Under the pieces are notes generated by a model. That model was not told the origin of the DNA, searched no databases, and saw nothing but the letters and a program-made list of their open reading frames with translations. Shown here in pieces: positions 24,411-32,628 of a DNA stretch of 46,194 bases. How positions within the stretch are numbered: the first letter of the stretch is position 1; the number at the start of each line of letters is the position of its first letter. Location: assembly GCA_027315005.1 (NCBI GenBank), contig DAHUZT010000080.1, positions 1 to 46,194 on the forward strand, in the 5' to 3' direction. The stretch is from Acidimicrobiaceae bacterium. Its GTDB lineage: Bacteria > Actinomycetota > Acidimicrobiia > Acidimicrobiales > RAAP-2. A program made the translations under genes and the position numbers.

Positions 24411-25247
24411 GTGGCGCCGGCGCGGCGTTCCCGCCGCCCCCGCACCACCCTGCTCCTCCTGGTCCTGGCCTCGGTCGCCATCATCACGTTGGACGCACGG
24501 GGTGGCTTCAACCGCATCGCGTCGGGGGCGCGGTCGGCGGCGTCCGACGTCTTCAGCCCCATCCGCTCGGGGGTCGACGGATTGATCGAGCCCGCGGGTA
24601 ACTTCCTCGCCGGAGCCGTCAATTACGGCGCAGTCCGGCAGCAGAACGAGAAGCTCCAGGCCGAGATCGGCCGGCTCCACCAAGAGCAGGCGGCAAGCGG
24701 CGACACCGAGCAGGCGTTGCGCCAGCTGAGCGCCCTGCTCCACCTTCCCTTCGTCGGCAATCTCCAGACGGTGCCGGCCGAGGTGACCGACTACGGGACG
24801 AGCAATTTCGCAGCCACCATCGACATCGACGTCGGCCGCGACCAGGGGGTCCAACTGGGGATGCCCGTCGTCGGATCTGGCGGCCTCGTGGGCCAGATCG
24901 TGCAGGCCAACCACTCGACGTCGACCGTCCGCCTGATCACCGACGGCCAGTCCGCCGTCGGGGTTCGCTACGGACCGGCCGGATCGTTGGCGCTGCTCTC
25001 GGGCCAGGGAATCGGCAGGCCGCTCACCGCCGATCTCATCCCGGCCAACACGTCACTGAAGAAGGGCGAGGTGTTCACGACCAGCGGGCTCCAGGGTGCG
25101 GTCTTCCCGGGTGGCATCCCGGTGGCCAGGGTGGTGACCTCGGGGACCAGCGCCGCCGGCATCCAAGAGACCGTCCGGCTCGAACCGCTCGCCGATCTCG
25201 GAAACCTCCGGTACGTGTCGGTCCTGCTCTGGGGGCCGGGAACATGA
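24411..25247 (+). CDS. mreC: MreC, rod-shape-determining protein, 278 aa
   Basis: A bitopic scaffold linking MreB to wall synthases. It has a basic N-terminus, one membrane helix (TTLLLLVLASVAIITL), a coiled coil with QQNEKLQAEIGRLHQEQAA, and the beta-barrel domain (VGRDQGVQLGMPVVGSGGLVGQIV; VRYGPAGSLALLSGQG). The GTG start is 22 nt after mreB. The stop overlaps the mreD start by four nt (ATGA), indicating coupled translation. Confidence 0.93.
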   Translation: MAPARRSRRPRTTLLLLVLASVAIITLDARGGFNRIASGARSAASDVFSPIRSGVDGLIEPAGNFLAGAVNYGAVRQQNEKLQAEIGRLHQEQAASGDTEQALRQLSALLHLPFVGNLQTVPAEVTDYGTSNFAATIDIDVGRDQGVQLGMPVVGSGGLVGQIVQANHSTSTVRLITDGQSAVGVRYGPAGSLALLSGQGIGRPLTADLIPANTSLKKGEVFTTSGLQGAVFPGGIPVARVVTSGTSAAGIQETVRLEPLADLGNLRYVSVLLWGPGT

Positions 25248-25789
25248 ACACCACCACGTTCACCGGTGCGGTGCGGGTGACCTTCATCGTCGCAGTCTTC
25301 ACGGTCGTCCAGCAGACGGTGATGATCGATCTGCGGATCGGGGGAATCCACCCCGACATCCTGGTGGTGCTGCCGATCGTGGCCGGAGTGGCGGGTGGAC
25401 CGAGCCGGGGCGCGACCATGGGCTTCTGGGTCGGCCTGGTCGCCGATCTCTTCCTCCCGACTCCCTTCGGCCTATCGGCCCTGGTCGGGACCATCATCGG
25501 CTTCACCACCGGGCTCGGCACCCTGGCCCTCGACCGGACGGCCAAGTGGTTGACCGTCGTGGCGGCACTGGTCGCCAGCGCATGCTACGAGGTGCTCTAC
25601 GGCGCGCTCGGTTCGGTCCTCGGTCAGCCGCAGATGCTCCACGTCGACTTCCCCCTCATCGTCGTGGTGGTGGGGGTGGTCAACGCCATCGTGGCCCTGC
25701 TCGCCCTGCGGATGGTGGTCTGGGCGTTGCCCGAGGGCTCCACCGAGCGGATGCCCCTTTCGGGCATGTCGCTCGGTCCGACCCGGTGA
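25244..25789 (+). CDS. mreD: MreD, rod-shape-determining membrane protein, 181 aa
   Basis: A small integral membrane protein with about five hydrophobic helices. The FIVAVFTVVQQTVMIDLRIGGIHPDILVVLPIVAG start and GFWVGLVADLFLPTPFGLSAL are typical of MreD. ATG overlaps the mreC stop. In most genomes mreBCD is followed by a class B PBP (mrdA) and rodA; neither is here, and an unrelated radical SAM gene with its own promoter begins 71 nt later. Confidence 0.88.
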   Translation: MNTTTFTGAVRVTFIVAVFTVVQQTVMIDLRIGGIHPDILVVLPIVAGVAGGPSRGATMGFWVGLVADLFLPTPFGLSALVGTIIGFTTGLGTLALDRTAKWLTVVAALVASACYEVLYGALGSVLGQPQMLHVDFPLIVVVVGVVNAIVALLALRMVVWALPEGSTERMPLSGMSLGPTR

Positions 25790-25844
25790 GGACGGGACTC
25801 GCCATCCTGCCGGCCACCACCTCGGTCCTCCAGGATCCTCCGAG

Positions 25845-25850
25845 TACACT
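25845..25850 (+). promoter_or_regulatory. TACACT -10 element for the radical SAM gene
   Basis: TACACT ends 10 nt before ATG 25861, with no Shine-Dalgarno sequence. Confidence 0.4.
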
Positions 25851-25860
25851 CGGTGCACGC

Positions 25861-27900
25861 ATGCAGTCCCTCTGGCCCCGCGTCGAACCGCTGCTTTCCC
25901 AGGTGACGAAGCCCGCGCGCTACATCGGTGGCGAGCTCGGCGCCCGATCGCCCGAGCACGGCTGCGCATCGTTGGCGTGGCTGCTGGTCTATCCGGACAC
26001 CTATGAGATCGGTCTCCCCAACCAGGGACTCCAGATCCTCTACGAAATCCTGAACGAGCGGCCCGACTCCGTCGCCGAGCGTGCCTATGCCCCCTGGGTG
26101 GACATGGAGGCCGCCATGCGCCGGGCGGGTGTTCCCCTGTTCTCCCTGGAGAGCACGGCCGCGGCCCGAGACTTCGACGTGATGGCCTTCAACCTCTCGG
26201 CCGAGCTCGTCTATACCAACGTCCTCAACCTGATCGACCTGGCCGGCATGCCCGTCCGTGCCGAACGGCGCGGCCCGGACGATCCGCTGGTGATCGCCGG
26301 TGGCCACTGCGCTTTCAATCCCGAGCCGTTGGCCGATTTCGTCGACTGTTTCGTGATCGGAGACGGTGAGGAGGTGGTGGGTGAGATCACCGACGTGCTC
26401 GCCAACCTCGGTGCCGACCGCGCCCACGCCTCGCCACCCGACGACCGCACCGGGTCCTCCCACCGCGGGTGGGCGGCCGACCGCGATGGGGTGTTGCGTT
26501 CCCTGTCCCGAATCGACGGGGTCTACGTCCCCGCCTGCTACGAGGCCCACCCCTCGGGCGTGGTGCCGCGACACGACGGCGTACCCGATCGGGTCGAGAA
26601 GCGGACCATCGGCGACCTGGCCGACTGGCCCTATCCGAAGCGCCAGCTGGTCCCGCTCATCGAGGTGGTCCACGACCGGTTGAACGTCGAGTTGTTCCGC
26701 GGGTGCACCCGTGGCTGTCGCTTCTGCCAGGCGGGGATGATCACCCGACCTGCCCGCGAACGTCCGGCCGACCAGGTCCGCACCATGGTCGGTGAGGGGC
26801 TGCGCCGGACCGGATACGACGAAGTGGCGCTGACCTCCCTGTCCAGCGCCGACTACTCCGGTATCGAGGGCGTGGTCACCTCGATCATCGAGGACCCGGC
26901 CTGTTCGGGTCAGGTGTCCGTCTCGCTTCCCAGCCTGCGGGTCGACGCCTTCACCGTCGGCATTTCGGCCCAGATCCAGCGGGTCCGGCGCACCGGGTTG
27001 ACCTTCGCGCCGGAAGGGGGGACCTGGCGCATGCGGCAGGTCATCAACAAGCTCATCTCCGAGGAGGACCTCTACTCCGCGGTGGACGCTGCCTTCAGCC
27101 AGGGTTGGAGGCGGATCAAGCTCTACTTCCTCATCGGGCTCCCCACCGAGACCGACGAGGACACCCTGGGGATCGTCTGCTTGGCCGAGCAGTGCGTGGC
27201 CATCGGGCTTCGCTACCACAAGGGGGTCACTGTCACCGCCTCGGTGGGTGGATTCGTGCCCAAACCCCAGACCCCGTTCCAGTGGTTCGGGCAGAACACC
27301 ATCGAGGAGCTGACCCGGAAGATCCACCTCCTCCGGGACGCCTCCCGCGGCGTGCGGGGCCTCAAGGTCCGCTGGCACGATGCCCGGGCGACGGCGGTCG
27401 AAGGTCTTCTCAGCCGCGGCGACCGGCGGATCGGCTCGGTCATCGAGCAGGTGTGGCGGAATGGCGGGACCTTTCAGGAATGGTCAGAGCACTTCGACGT
27501 GGACCTCTGGCGTACGGCGCTGGCCGACCACGGAGGTTCGTTCGAGGACGCGGTGTACCGCCATCGCACCGAGGACGAGGTTCTGCCCTGGGACCACATC
27601 TCCGCCGGCCTCCACCGTGACTTCCTGTGGGGGGAGTGGCTCGACGCCCTCGGTGCCCACGGCCTGCCCGACTGCCGATGGACGCCCTGTTACGACTGTG
27701 GTGCATGCACCGGTTTCGGAGTGGAGCACGTCGTCGCCTCGGCCGTCCCGCCGGCGGGGGGAAGCCAGGGTACCGGTCAGGATCTCGCGTCCGGCGGCCA
27801 GGTGCCGGTACGATTCCTGCCCACGGCGCCATCCGGCGCCGATCCGGCCGGTCGGTCGGAGGATCGACCCGTGGCCCGGGCTGGAGAGGGGAGGAGCTGA
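25861..27900 (+). CDS. Radical SAM protein, TIGR03960-like, 679 aa
   Basis: An iron-sulfur radical SAM enzyme of unknown reaction. The N-terminal part resembles the B12-binding-like domain of this family (LAWLLVYPDTYEIGLPNQGLQILYEILNE; VIAGGHCAFNPEPLADFVDCFVIGDGE). The cluster motif is CTRGCRFC, a CX3CX2C with Cys282, Cys286 and Cys289. Further radical SAM barrel signatures follow (LTSLSSADYSGIEG; LTFAPEGGTWRMRQVINK; IKLYFLIGLPTE). A C-terminal Cys cluster, CYDCGACTGFG, may hold another metal. The next gene encodes the DUF2344 partner, which in some genomes is fused to this protein. Association with RNase E/G, L21 and L27 is conserved in several phyla and suggests a role in RNA or ribosome biology, but that is inference. 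Confidence 0.92.
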   Translation: MQSLWPRVEPLLSQVTKPARYIGGELGARSPEHGCASLAWLLVYPDTYEIGLPNQGLQILYEILNERPDSVAERAYAPWVDMEAAMRRAGVPLFSLESTAAARDFDVMAFNLSAELVYTNVLNLIDLAGMPVRAERRGPDDPLVIAGGHCAFNPEPLADFVDCFVIGDGEEVVGEITDVLANLGADRAHASPPDDRTGSSHRGWAADRDGVLRSLSRIDGVYVPACYEAHPSGVVPRHDGVPDRVEKRTIGDLADWPYPKRQLVPLIEVVHDRLNVELFRGCTRGCRFCQAGMITRPARERPADQVRTMVGEGLRRTGYDEVALTSLSSADYSGIEGVVTSIIEDPACSGQVSVSLPSLRVDAFTVGISAQIQRVRRTGLTFAPEGGTWRMRQVINKLISEEDLYSAVDAAFSQGWRRIKLYFLIGLPTETDEDTLGIVCLAEQCVAIGLRYHKGVTVTASVGGFVPKPQTPFQWFGQNTIEELTRKIHLLRDASRGVRGLKVRWHDARATAVEGLLSRGDRRIGSVIEQVWRNGGTFQEWSEHFDVDLWRTALADHGGSFEDAVYRHRTEDEVLPWDHISAGLHRDFLWGEWLDALGAHGLPDCRWTPCYDCGACTGFGVEHVVASAVPPAGGSQGTGQDLASGGQVPVRFLPTAPSGADPAGRSEDRPVARAGEGRS

Positions 27901-27901
27901 G

Positions 27902-28684
27902 GTGCCTGTCCGCTTCCGCTTCTCAAAGCTGGGCCGGATCCGGTTCACCAGCCAGCGGGACGTGGCCCGGATGTGGGAGCGCGCCCTCAGGCGGGCCGAT
28001 CTCCCCGTCGCCCACACCCGGGGCTTCTCGCCCCGGCCCCGGCTGAGCTTCGGGCTCGCGCTTCCCACCGGCTGTGAGTCGCTGGCCGAGTACGTCGACG
28101 TGGTGCTGGACCCGGATCGGCCGCCGGTCCCCGACGAGGAGGTCGGCGGGCTCGCGCCGGTCGTGAGCCGGCTGCTGCCCGAGGGCATCGAAGTCGATGC
28201 GGTCGGACTGGTCGACCGGGGAGCGGTCTCGCTCCAGCAGGAGGTGACCTCGTGCACGTGGACGATCTGGTTCCGTGCCGTCACCCACTCCGCGCTCGGG
28301 GAGCTGGTGGCCTCGATGCTGGCCCGCGAGCAGGTCCCCATCGTGCGCGAGCGCAAGGGGACCTCGGTACTCGACGACCTGAGACCGTCGGTGCTCGATC
28401 TCGCCTTGCTGTCACCAGCCGAAGCGCCGGGCGCACCGACGACCGAGCCGGTGGCGGGCCTGATGGCTGAGCTGGCCACCAGGCCGCGGGGTGTCCGGCC
28501 CGGCGAACTGGTCTCCGGCCTCGTCGCGATGGGTGCCGGTGGCGGTCCGGCGCAACCCCCGGTGCTCGACCGGGCATGCAGGACACAACAGTGGATCGAG
28601 TGCGACGGCGAGCGCCGGGAGCCCCTTGGCGGGCGCCCGGGCGCGGCCGGGCGCGCCCCGTACGCCCTGGAGCGTGCGTCGTGA
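27902..28684 (+). CDS. DUF2344 / TIGR03936-family protein, 260 aa
   Basis: An uncharacterised partner of the preceding radical SAM enzyme. The family start VRFRFSKLGRIRFTSQRDVARMWERALRRADLPVAHTRGFSPRP and SFGLALPTGCESLAEYVDV are clear. GTG 27902 follows the radical SAM stop by one base, with GGAG upstream inside that gene's end, so the two are translated as a unit. The C-terminal 60 residues are low-complexity and vary in the family. No catalytic residue can be assigned. A role as substrate-binding or scaffold subunit is plausible. Confidence 0.9.
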   Translation: MPVRFRFSKLGRIRFTSQRDVARMWERALRRADLPVAHTRGFSPRPRLSFGLALPTGCESLAEYVDVVLDPDRPPVPDEEVGGLAPVVSRLLPEGIEVDAVGLVDRGAVSLQQEVTSCTWTIWFRAVTHSALGELVASMLAREQVPIVRERKGTSVLDDLRPSVLDLALLSPAEAPGAPTTEPVAGLMAELATRPRGVRPGELVSGLVAMGAGGGPAQPPVLDRACRTQQWIECDGERREPLGGRPGAAGRAPYALERAS

Positions 28685-28705
28685 GCAGGTTCAGAAGGGA
28701 CTCCG

Positions 28706-30583
28706 ATGTCAGATTCAAGTGCCGGCCGACCGGCCGAGAACGTGGCCGACCCACCGGGTCACGAGCCCGCCACCCCTGGGGTGCCGGGGCCCGGGTCCGG
28801 AACCGAACAGCGGGGGCCGACCCCACCGCCAGTACCTGACCGGGCCGACGGCGCGGGCCGTCGGCGCCGGGGCTCGAGGGGAGGTCGGGGGCGGAACCGG
28901 TCCGGTCCGTCCCGGGTCGGGGTGACGCCCACCGAGGCCGACGGAGGTCCCGAGCCGGAGCGCGTCGCGACCGGCGTGGCGGAGGGCCACCCCGCAGAGA
29001 GGACCGCACCCGGCCGGTCGGTACCGGCGGGCCCCACGGCCGGCGCGCCGGCCCCATCGACGCCGAGCCGACCCGACTCGCGGCCCAAGATCGGGGACAC
29101 CCGCCCGGCCCCGGCCGGCGGTCCCACACAGGACACGGCGCCGCGCGTTGCGTCACCCAAGGCTCCCCCGTCGCCGGTGGCCCGCGCCGCGGGAGCCGGC
29201 GGCGGTGGCGTGAAGAGCACCTCCTCTCGCCGGAGCCGGACGAGGGTTCGGAGCCAGTCCGAGGACCGGGCGGAGGGGCGCAGCCGTGGACGCGAGCGGG
29301 GCGGCAAGGCGGTCGGGCGGTACGCCATCTGCGTGCACGTCCGTCCGCAGATGACCCAGATCGCGCTGCTGGAAGGGCGGACACTGGTCGAGCACTACAT
29401 CTCGAGGGCCGAGGACGACGCCACCCAGATCGACGGAAACATCTACCGGGGCAGGGTCCAGAACGTGCTTCCAGGCATGGAGGCCGCCTTCATCGACATC
29501 GGCACCCCGAAGAACGCGGTGCTCTACCACGGGGACGTCCGCTACGACAGGGACGACATCGATGTCGGGACCGGCTCGGGCCAGCCCCGAATCGAGCATC
29601 TGCTGCGCCCTGGCCAGACCATCCTGTGCCAGGTGACCAAGAACCCCATCGGTGCCAAAGGTGCCCGGCTGACCCAGGAGGTCTCCCTTCCCGGCCGGTT
29701 CGTCGTGCTGGTGCCGAACAGCACCGCCTACGGGATCTCCAAGCGCCTTGACGACAGCGAGCGCAAGCGGCTCCGGCGGATCGTGGACGCGGTGCGACCC
29801 AAGGGGCACGGTCTGATCGTCCGGACGGCAGCCGCCGGTGCCTCGGCCGAGGAGCTCTCAGGTGACGTCGAGCGCCTGACAGCTGAGTGGGAGGGCATCG
29901 CCGAGGCCTCGACCACCGGGGTGGGGCCGGCCCTGCTGTACCGCGAGCCGGCCATCGCGCTGCGGGTCATCAGGGAGGAGCTCAACGCCGAGTACCGGAG
30001 CGTGCTGATCGACGACTTCGGGCTCTACCAGCAGGTCCACGAGTACGTCGGCGACGTCAACCCCGAGCTGGCCGAACGCATCGAGTACTTCGACCAGGAC
30101 CAGGAGCCGTTGCCGCTGTTCGAACGCCATCACGTGCACGAGCAGCTCCACAGAGCTCTCGACCGCAAGGTGTACCTCCCCTCCGGAGGCTCCCTGGTCA
30201 TCGACCGAACCGAGGCGCTGACGGTGATCGACGTCAACACCGGCAAGAACGTGGGCAAGAGCAACCTCGAGGAGACCGTCTTTCGCAACAACCTCGAGGC
30301 CGCCGAGGAAGTGGCCCGCCAGCTGCGCCTTCGTGACATCGGCGGGATCATCGTCATCGACTTCATCGATATGGAGATCCGGGAGAATCGCGACAAGGTG
30401 GGGAGTGCCCTTCGTTCGGCCCTGGCCAGGGACAAGACCCGCACACAGGTGTTCGACATCTCCGAGCTCGGACTGGTGGAGATGACCCGCAAGCGGGTGT
30501 CGGAAGGCCTCATCGAGTCACTGTCGACCACCTGCACGCTCTGTGACGGGCGGGGCATCATCTTCGAAGATCCCGACCGTTGA
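28706..30583 (+). CDS. rng: Ribonuclease E/G family endoribonuclease, 625 aa
   Basis: A Mg-dependent endoribonuclease for rRNA maturation and mRNA decay. The N-terminal about 210 residues are disordered, rich in Pro, Gly, Arg and Ala (basic islands RRRGSRGGRGRNRSG). Then follow the S1 domain (NIYRGRVQNVLPGMEAAFIDIG), the 5'-sensor/RNase H region and the DNase I-like catalytic domain with Asp509 (VIDVNTGKN) and Asp552 (VIDFIDM), then the Zn-link Cys610 and Cys613 (CTLCDGRG). The spacings of 43 and 101 residues equal those of E. coli RNase E Asp303/Asp346/Cys404. The C-terminal degradosome scaffold is absent; an N-terminal disordered arm like that of other actinobacterial RNase E/G proteins replaces it. 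The preceding gene ends 21 nt upstream. Confidence 0.95.
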   Translation: MSDSSAGRPAENVADPPGHEPATPGVPGPGSGTEQRGPTPPPVPDRADGAGRRRRGSRGGRGRNRSGPSRVGVTPTEADGGPEPERVATGVAEGHPAERTAPGRSVPAGPTAGAPAPSTPSRPDSRPKIGDTRPAPAGGPTQDTAPRVASPKAPPSPVARAAGAGGGGVKSTSSRRSRTRVRSQSEDRAEGRSRGRERGGKAVGRYAICVHVRPQMTQIALLEGRTLVEHYISRAEDDATQIDGNIYRGRVQNVLPGMEAAFIDIGTPKNAVLYHGDVRYDRDDIDVGTGSGQPRIEHLLRPGQTILCQVTKNPIGAKGARLTQEVSLPGRFVVLVPNSTAYGISKRLDDSERKRLRRIVDAVRPKGHGLIVRTAAAGASAEELSGDVERLTAEWEGIAEASTTGVGPALLYREPAIALRVIREELNAEYRSVLIDDFGLYQQVHEYVGDVNPELAERIEYFDQDQEPLPLFERHHVHEQLHRALDRKVYLPSGGSLVIDRTEALTVIDVNTGKNVGKSNLEETVFRNNLEAAEEVARQLRLRDIGGIIVIDFIDMEIRENRDKVGSALRSALARDKTRTQVFDISELGLVEMTRKRVSEGLIESLSTTCTLCDGRGIIFEDPDR

Positions 30584-30645
30584 GCGTGCTCTGCCAGCCC
30601 TGCGAGCCCGGTGCGCCCGTCGTCGGGGTGCCGCCTCCTCCGGTG

Positions 30646-30651
30646 TAGAGT
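30646..30651 (+). promoter_or_regulatory. TAGAGT -10 element for rplU
   Basis: TAGAGT ends 7 nt before ATG 30659. This suggests a leaderless rplU-rpmA mRNA separate from rng. Confidence 0.5.
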
Positions 30652-30658
30652 CGCTGCC

Positions 30659-30973
30659 ATGTACGCCGTGATCCGAACCGGAGGCAAGCAAGAGCGGGTC
30701 GAGGAAGGCCAGACTCTCCGGGTGGAGCTCCTTCCGTTGGAGCCCGGTGCAGAGGTGACCTTCGTTCCGGTCCTGCTCGTCGACGGGGGGACGGTGCTCG
30801 CCACCCCGGTCGAGCTGGCCGGATCATCGGTGACGGCCACGGTGGTGGGCGAGGAGCAGGGCGAGAAGATCCGGGGCTTCACCTACAAGCCGAAGTCGAA
30901 CCAGAGCACCCGCTGGGGGCACCGGCAGCGGTACTCCACGATCACCATCGGGTCGATCGCGGTGGCCGGGTAG
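30659..30973 (+). CDS. rplU: Ribosomal protein bL21, 104 aa
   Basis: A large-subunit protein. The N-terminus MYAVIRTGGKQERVEEGQTLRVE and C-terminal YKPKSNQSTRWGHRQRYSTITIGSI are diagnostic. ATG 30659 gives the family length. It is followed after 30 nt by rpmA, the standard pairing. Confidence 0.98.
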   Translation: MYAVIRTGGKQERVEEGQTLRVELLPLEPGAEVTFVPVLLVDGGTVLATPVELAGSSVTATVVGEEQGEKIRGFTYKPKSNQSTRWGHRQRYSTITIGSIAVAG

Positions 30974-31003
30974 CGGGCACACGCCGAGCACAAGGAGTCC
31001 TCG

Positions 31004-31258
31004 ATGTCCAAGACCAAAGGTGGTGGGTCCACCCGTAACGGGCGCGACTCGAATGCGCAGCGCCTCGGAGTGAAGGCCTTCGGCGGTACCACCGTGCCGG
31101 CCGGAGCGATCCTCGTCCGCCAGCGGGGGACCAAGTTCCATCCGGGGGTCAACGTGGGCCTTGGCGGTGACGACACCCTGTTCGCGCTCGCCGACGGCAC
31201 CGTGCGCTTCTCGACTCGAAAGGGACGCAAGCTGGTCGACGTCGTCTCGGGGTCCTGA
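31004..31258 (+). CDS. rpmA: Ribosomal protein bL27, 84 aa
   Basis: A large-subunit protein near the peptidyl-transferase centre. It begins [19 protein letters not shown] and contains the conserved GSTRNGRDS and [10 protein letters not shown] regions. There is no N-terminal cleavable extension of the Firmicutes type. AAGGAG lies 8 nt before the ATG. Confidence 0.98.
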   Translation: MSKTKGGGSTRNGRDSNAQRLGVKAFGGTTVPAGAILVRQRGTKFHPGVNVGLGGDDTLFALADGTVRFSTRKGRKLVDVVSGS

Positions 31259-31283
31259 GCCCCGAGGCATTGGAGGGGCGGTT

Positions 31284-31315
31284 CGTACCCGGGCCGGGTC
31301 GTACCGGGCCGGGAC
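31284..31315. repeat. About 16-bp direct repeat between rpmA and obg
   Basis: CGTACCCGGGCCGGGT (31284-31299) is followed directly by CGTACCGGGCCGGGAC. The array ends 11 bp before the obg -10 element. Confidence 0.65.
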
Positions 31316-31326
31316 GGTCGCCTCGG

Positions 31327-31332
31327 TAGGAT
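31327..31332 (+). promoter_or_regulatory. TAGGAT -10 element for obg
   Basis: TAGGAT ends 6 nt before ATG 31339. A GGAGG touches the ATG but is too close to act as a normal Shine-Dalgarno sequence. Confidence 0.45.
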
Positions 31333-31338
31333 CGGAGG

Positions 31339-32628
31339 ATGTCCGGCTTCGTCGACGAGGCACAGCTCCACGTGAAGGCCGGAGACGGGGGTGCCGGTGC
31401 GGTGTCGTTCCGGCGCGAAGCGCACGTGGACCGTGGTGGCCCCGACGGAGGTGACGGCGGAAGGGGCGGCAGTGTCTGGCTGGTGGCCTCGACCAATCAC
31501 TCCTCCCTCCTCGGCTTCCGTGACCACCCGCACCGGCGGGCGGGGGACGGCGGGCACGGCGGGGGGAAGAAGCGGCACGGTGCCCGGGGGGCCGACCTCG
31601 AAGTGCCGGTTCCGGCCGGCACCCGGGCACGCGACGCGGAGGGCAGGCTCCTCGTCGACCTGGTGACCCCAGGCGACCGTTGGCTGGCCGGCGAGGGAGG
31701 CCGCGGCGGGCGGGGGAACGCCGGTTTCCTCAGCAACCGGCGCCGGGCACCTTCCTTCGCCGAGCAGGGGGAACGGGGGCACGAGCAGTGGTACGACCTG
31801 GAACTGGCCCTGGTGGCCGACGTGGCCCTGGTCGGGATGCCCAATGCCGGCAAGAGCACCCTGATCTCCCGGATCTCGGCGGCCAGGCCCAAGATCGCCG
31901 ACTACCCCTTCACCACCCTCGAGCCCCACCTCGGAGTGGTGCGGGCCGGCCAGGGATCGGACTTCACCGTGGCTGACATTCCTGGTCTGGTGGAGGGTGC
32001 GGCGCAAGGTCGTGGGCTCGGCCACCGGTTCCTCCGCCACGTGACGCGCGCCCGGGTGCTTGTCGTCCTCATCGGAACCGATCCCGTGCTCGACGGTCCC
32101 CCGGCCGCACAGGAACGGATCCTCCTCGACGAGCTCGGACGGTACGAGCCAGAGCTGCTCGACCGTCCCCGGTTGCTGGTGGGATCGAAGAGCGATGCCG
32201 GAATTCCGGCCGGGTCCGAAGGGTTCCGGCCCGACCTGTCGGTGTCGGCGGTGACCGGGTCCAACATGGACGTCCTGGTACACCGGTTGGCCCGGCTGGT
32301 CGAATCCGCCCGGGGTGAGCATGCCGAGGTCGAGGGCACCATCGTCGTCCATCGACCCACGCCCGGGGGCATCGACGTGGTGGCCATCGGTGGGGGGGCC
32401 TACCGGGTCGAGGGCAGGGCGGCCGAACGGGCGGTGGCCCTCAACGACGTGACCACCGACGAGGCGGCCGCCTACATCGCACAACGGCTCCGTCGAATTG
32501 GCGTGGACCGGGCTCTGGCTCGGGCCGGAGCGCGAGACGGCGATGTCGTCCACATCGGCGACCTCGCATTCGAGTGGTTCCGCGACCAGCCGGACCATGT
32601 CGGGACGCCGGGCCGTGGCCGGTCGTGA
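31339..32628 (+). CDS. obg: Obg/CgtA ribosome-assembly GTPase, 429 aa
   Basis: An essential GTPase linked to 50S assembly and stress signalling. The Gly-rich Obg fold covers residues 1-158 (HVKAGDGGAGAVSFRREAHVDRGGPDGGDGGRGGSV). The G domain has P-loop GMPNAGKST, switch II DIPGLVEGAAQGRGLG and a G4 region VGSKSD in place of NKxD. A C-terminal OCT domain is present. The stop overlaps the proB start (GTGA). Confidence 0.97.
   Translation: MSGFVDEAQLHVKAGDGGAGAVSFRREAHVDRGGPDGGDGGRGGSVWLVASTNHSSLLGFRDHPHRRAGDGGHGGGKKRHGARGADLEVPVPAGTRARDAEGRLLVDLVTPGDRWLAGEGGRGGRGNAGFLSNRRRAPSFAEQGERGHEQWYDLELALVADVALVGMPNAGKSTLISRISAARPKIADYPFTTLEPHLGVVRAGQGSDFTVADIPGLVEGAAQGRGLGHRFLRHVTRARVLVVLIGTDPVLDGPPAAQERILLDELGRYEPELLDRPRLLVGSKSDAGIPAGSEGFRPDLSVSAVTGSNMDVLVHRLARLVESARGEHAEVEGTIVVHRPTPGGIDVVAIGGGAYRVEGRAAERAVALNDVTTDEAAAYIAQRLRRIGVDRALARAGARDGDVVHIGDLAFEWFRDQPDHVGTPGRGRS

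Noticed and set aside
22934..24622. 562-codon minus-strand frame opposite ndk and mreB
   Set aside because: It is antisense to canonical ndk and mreB, with Asp/His/Arg-rich low-complexity composition.
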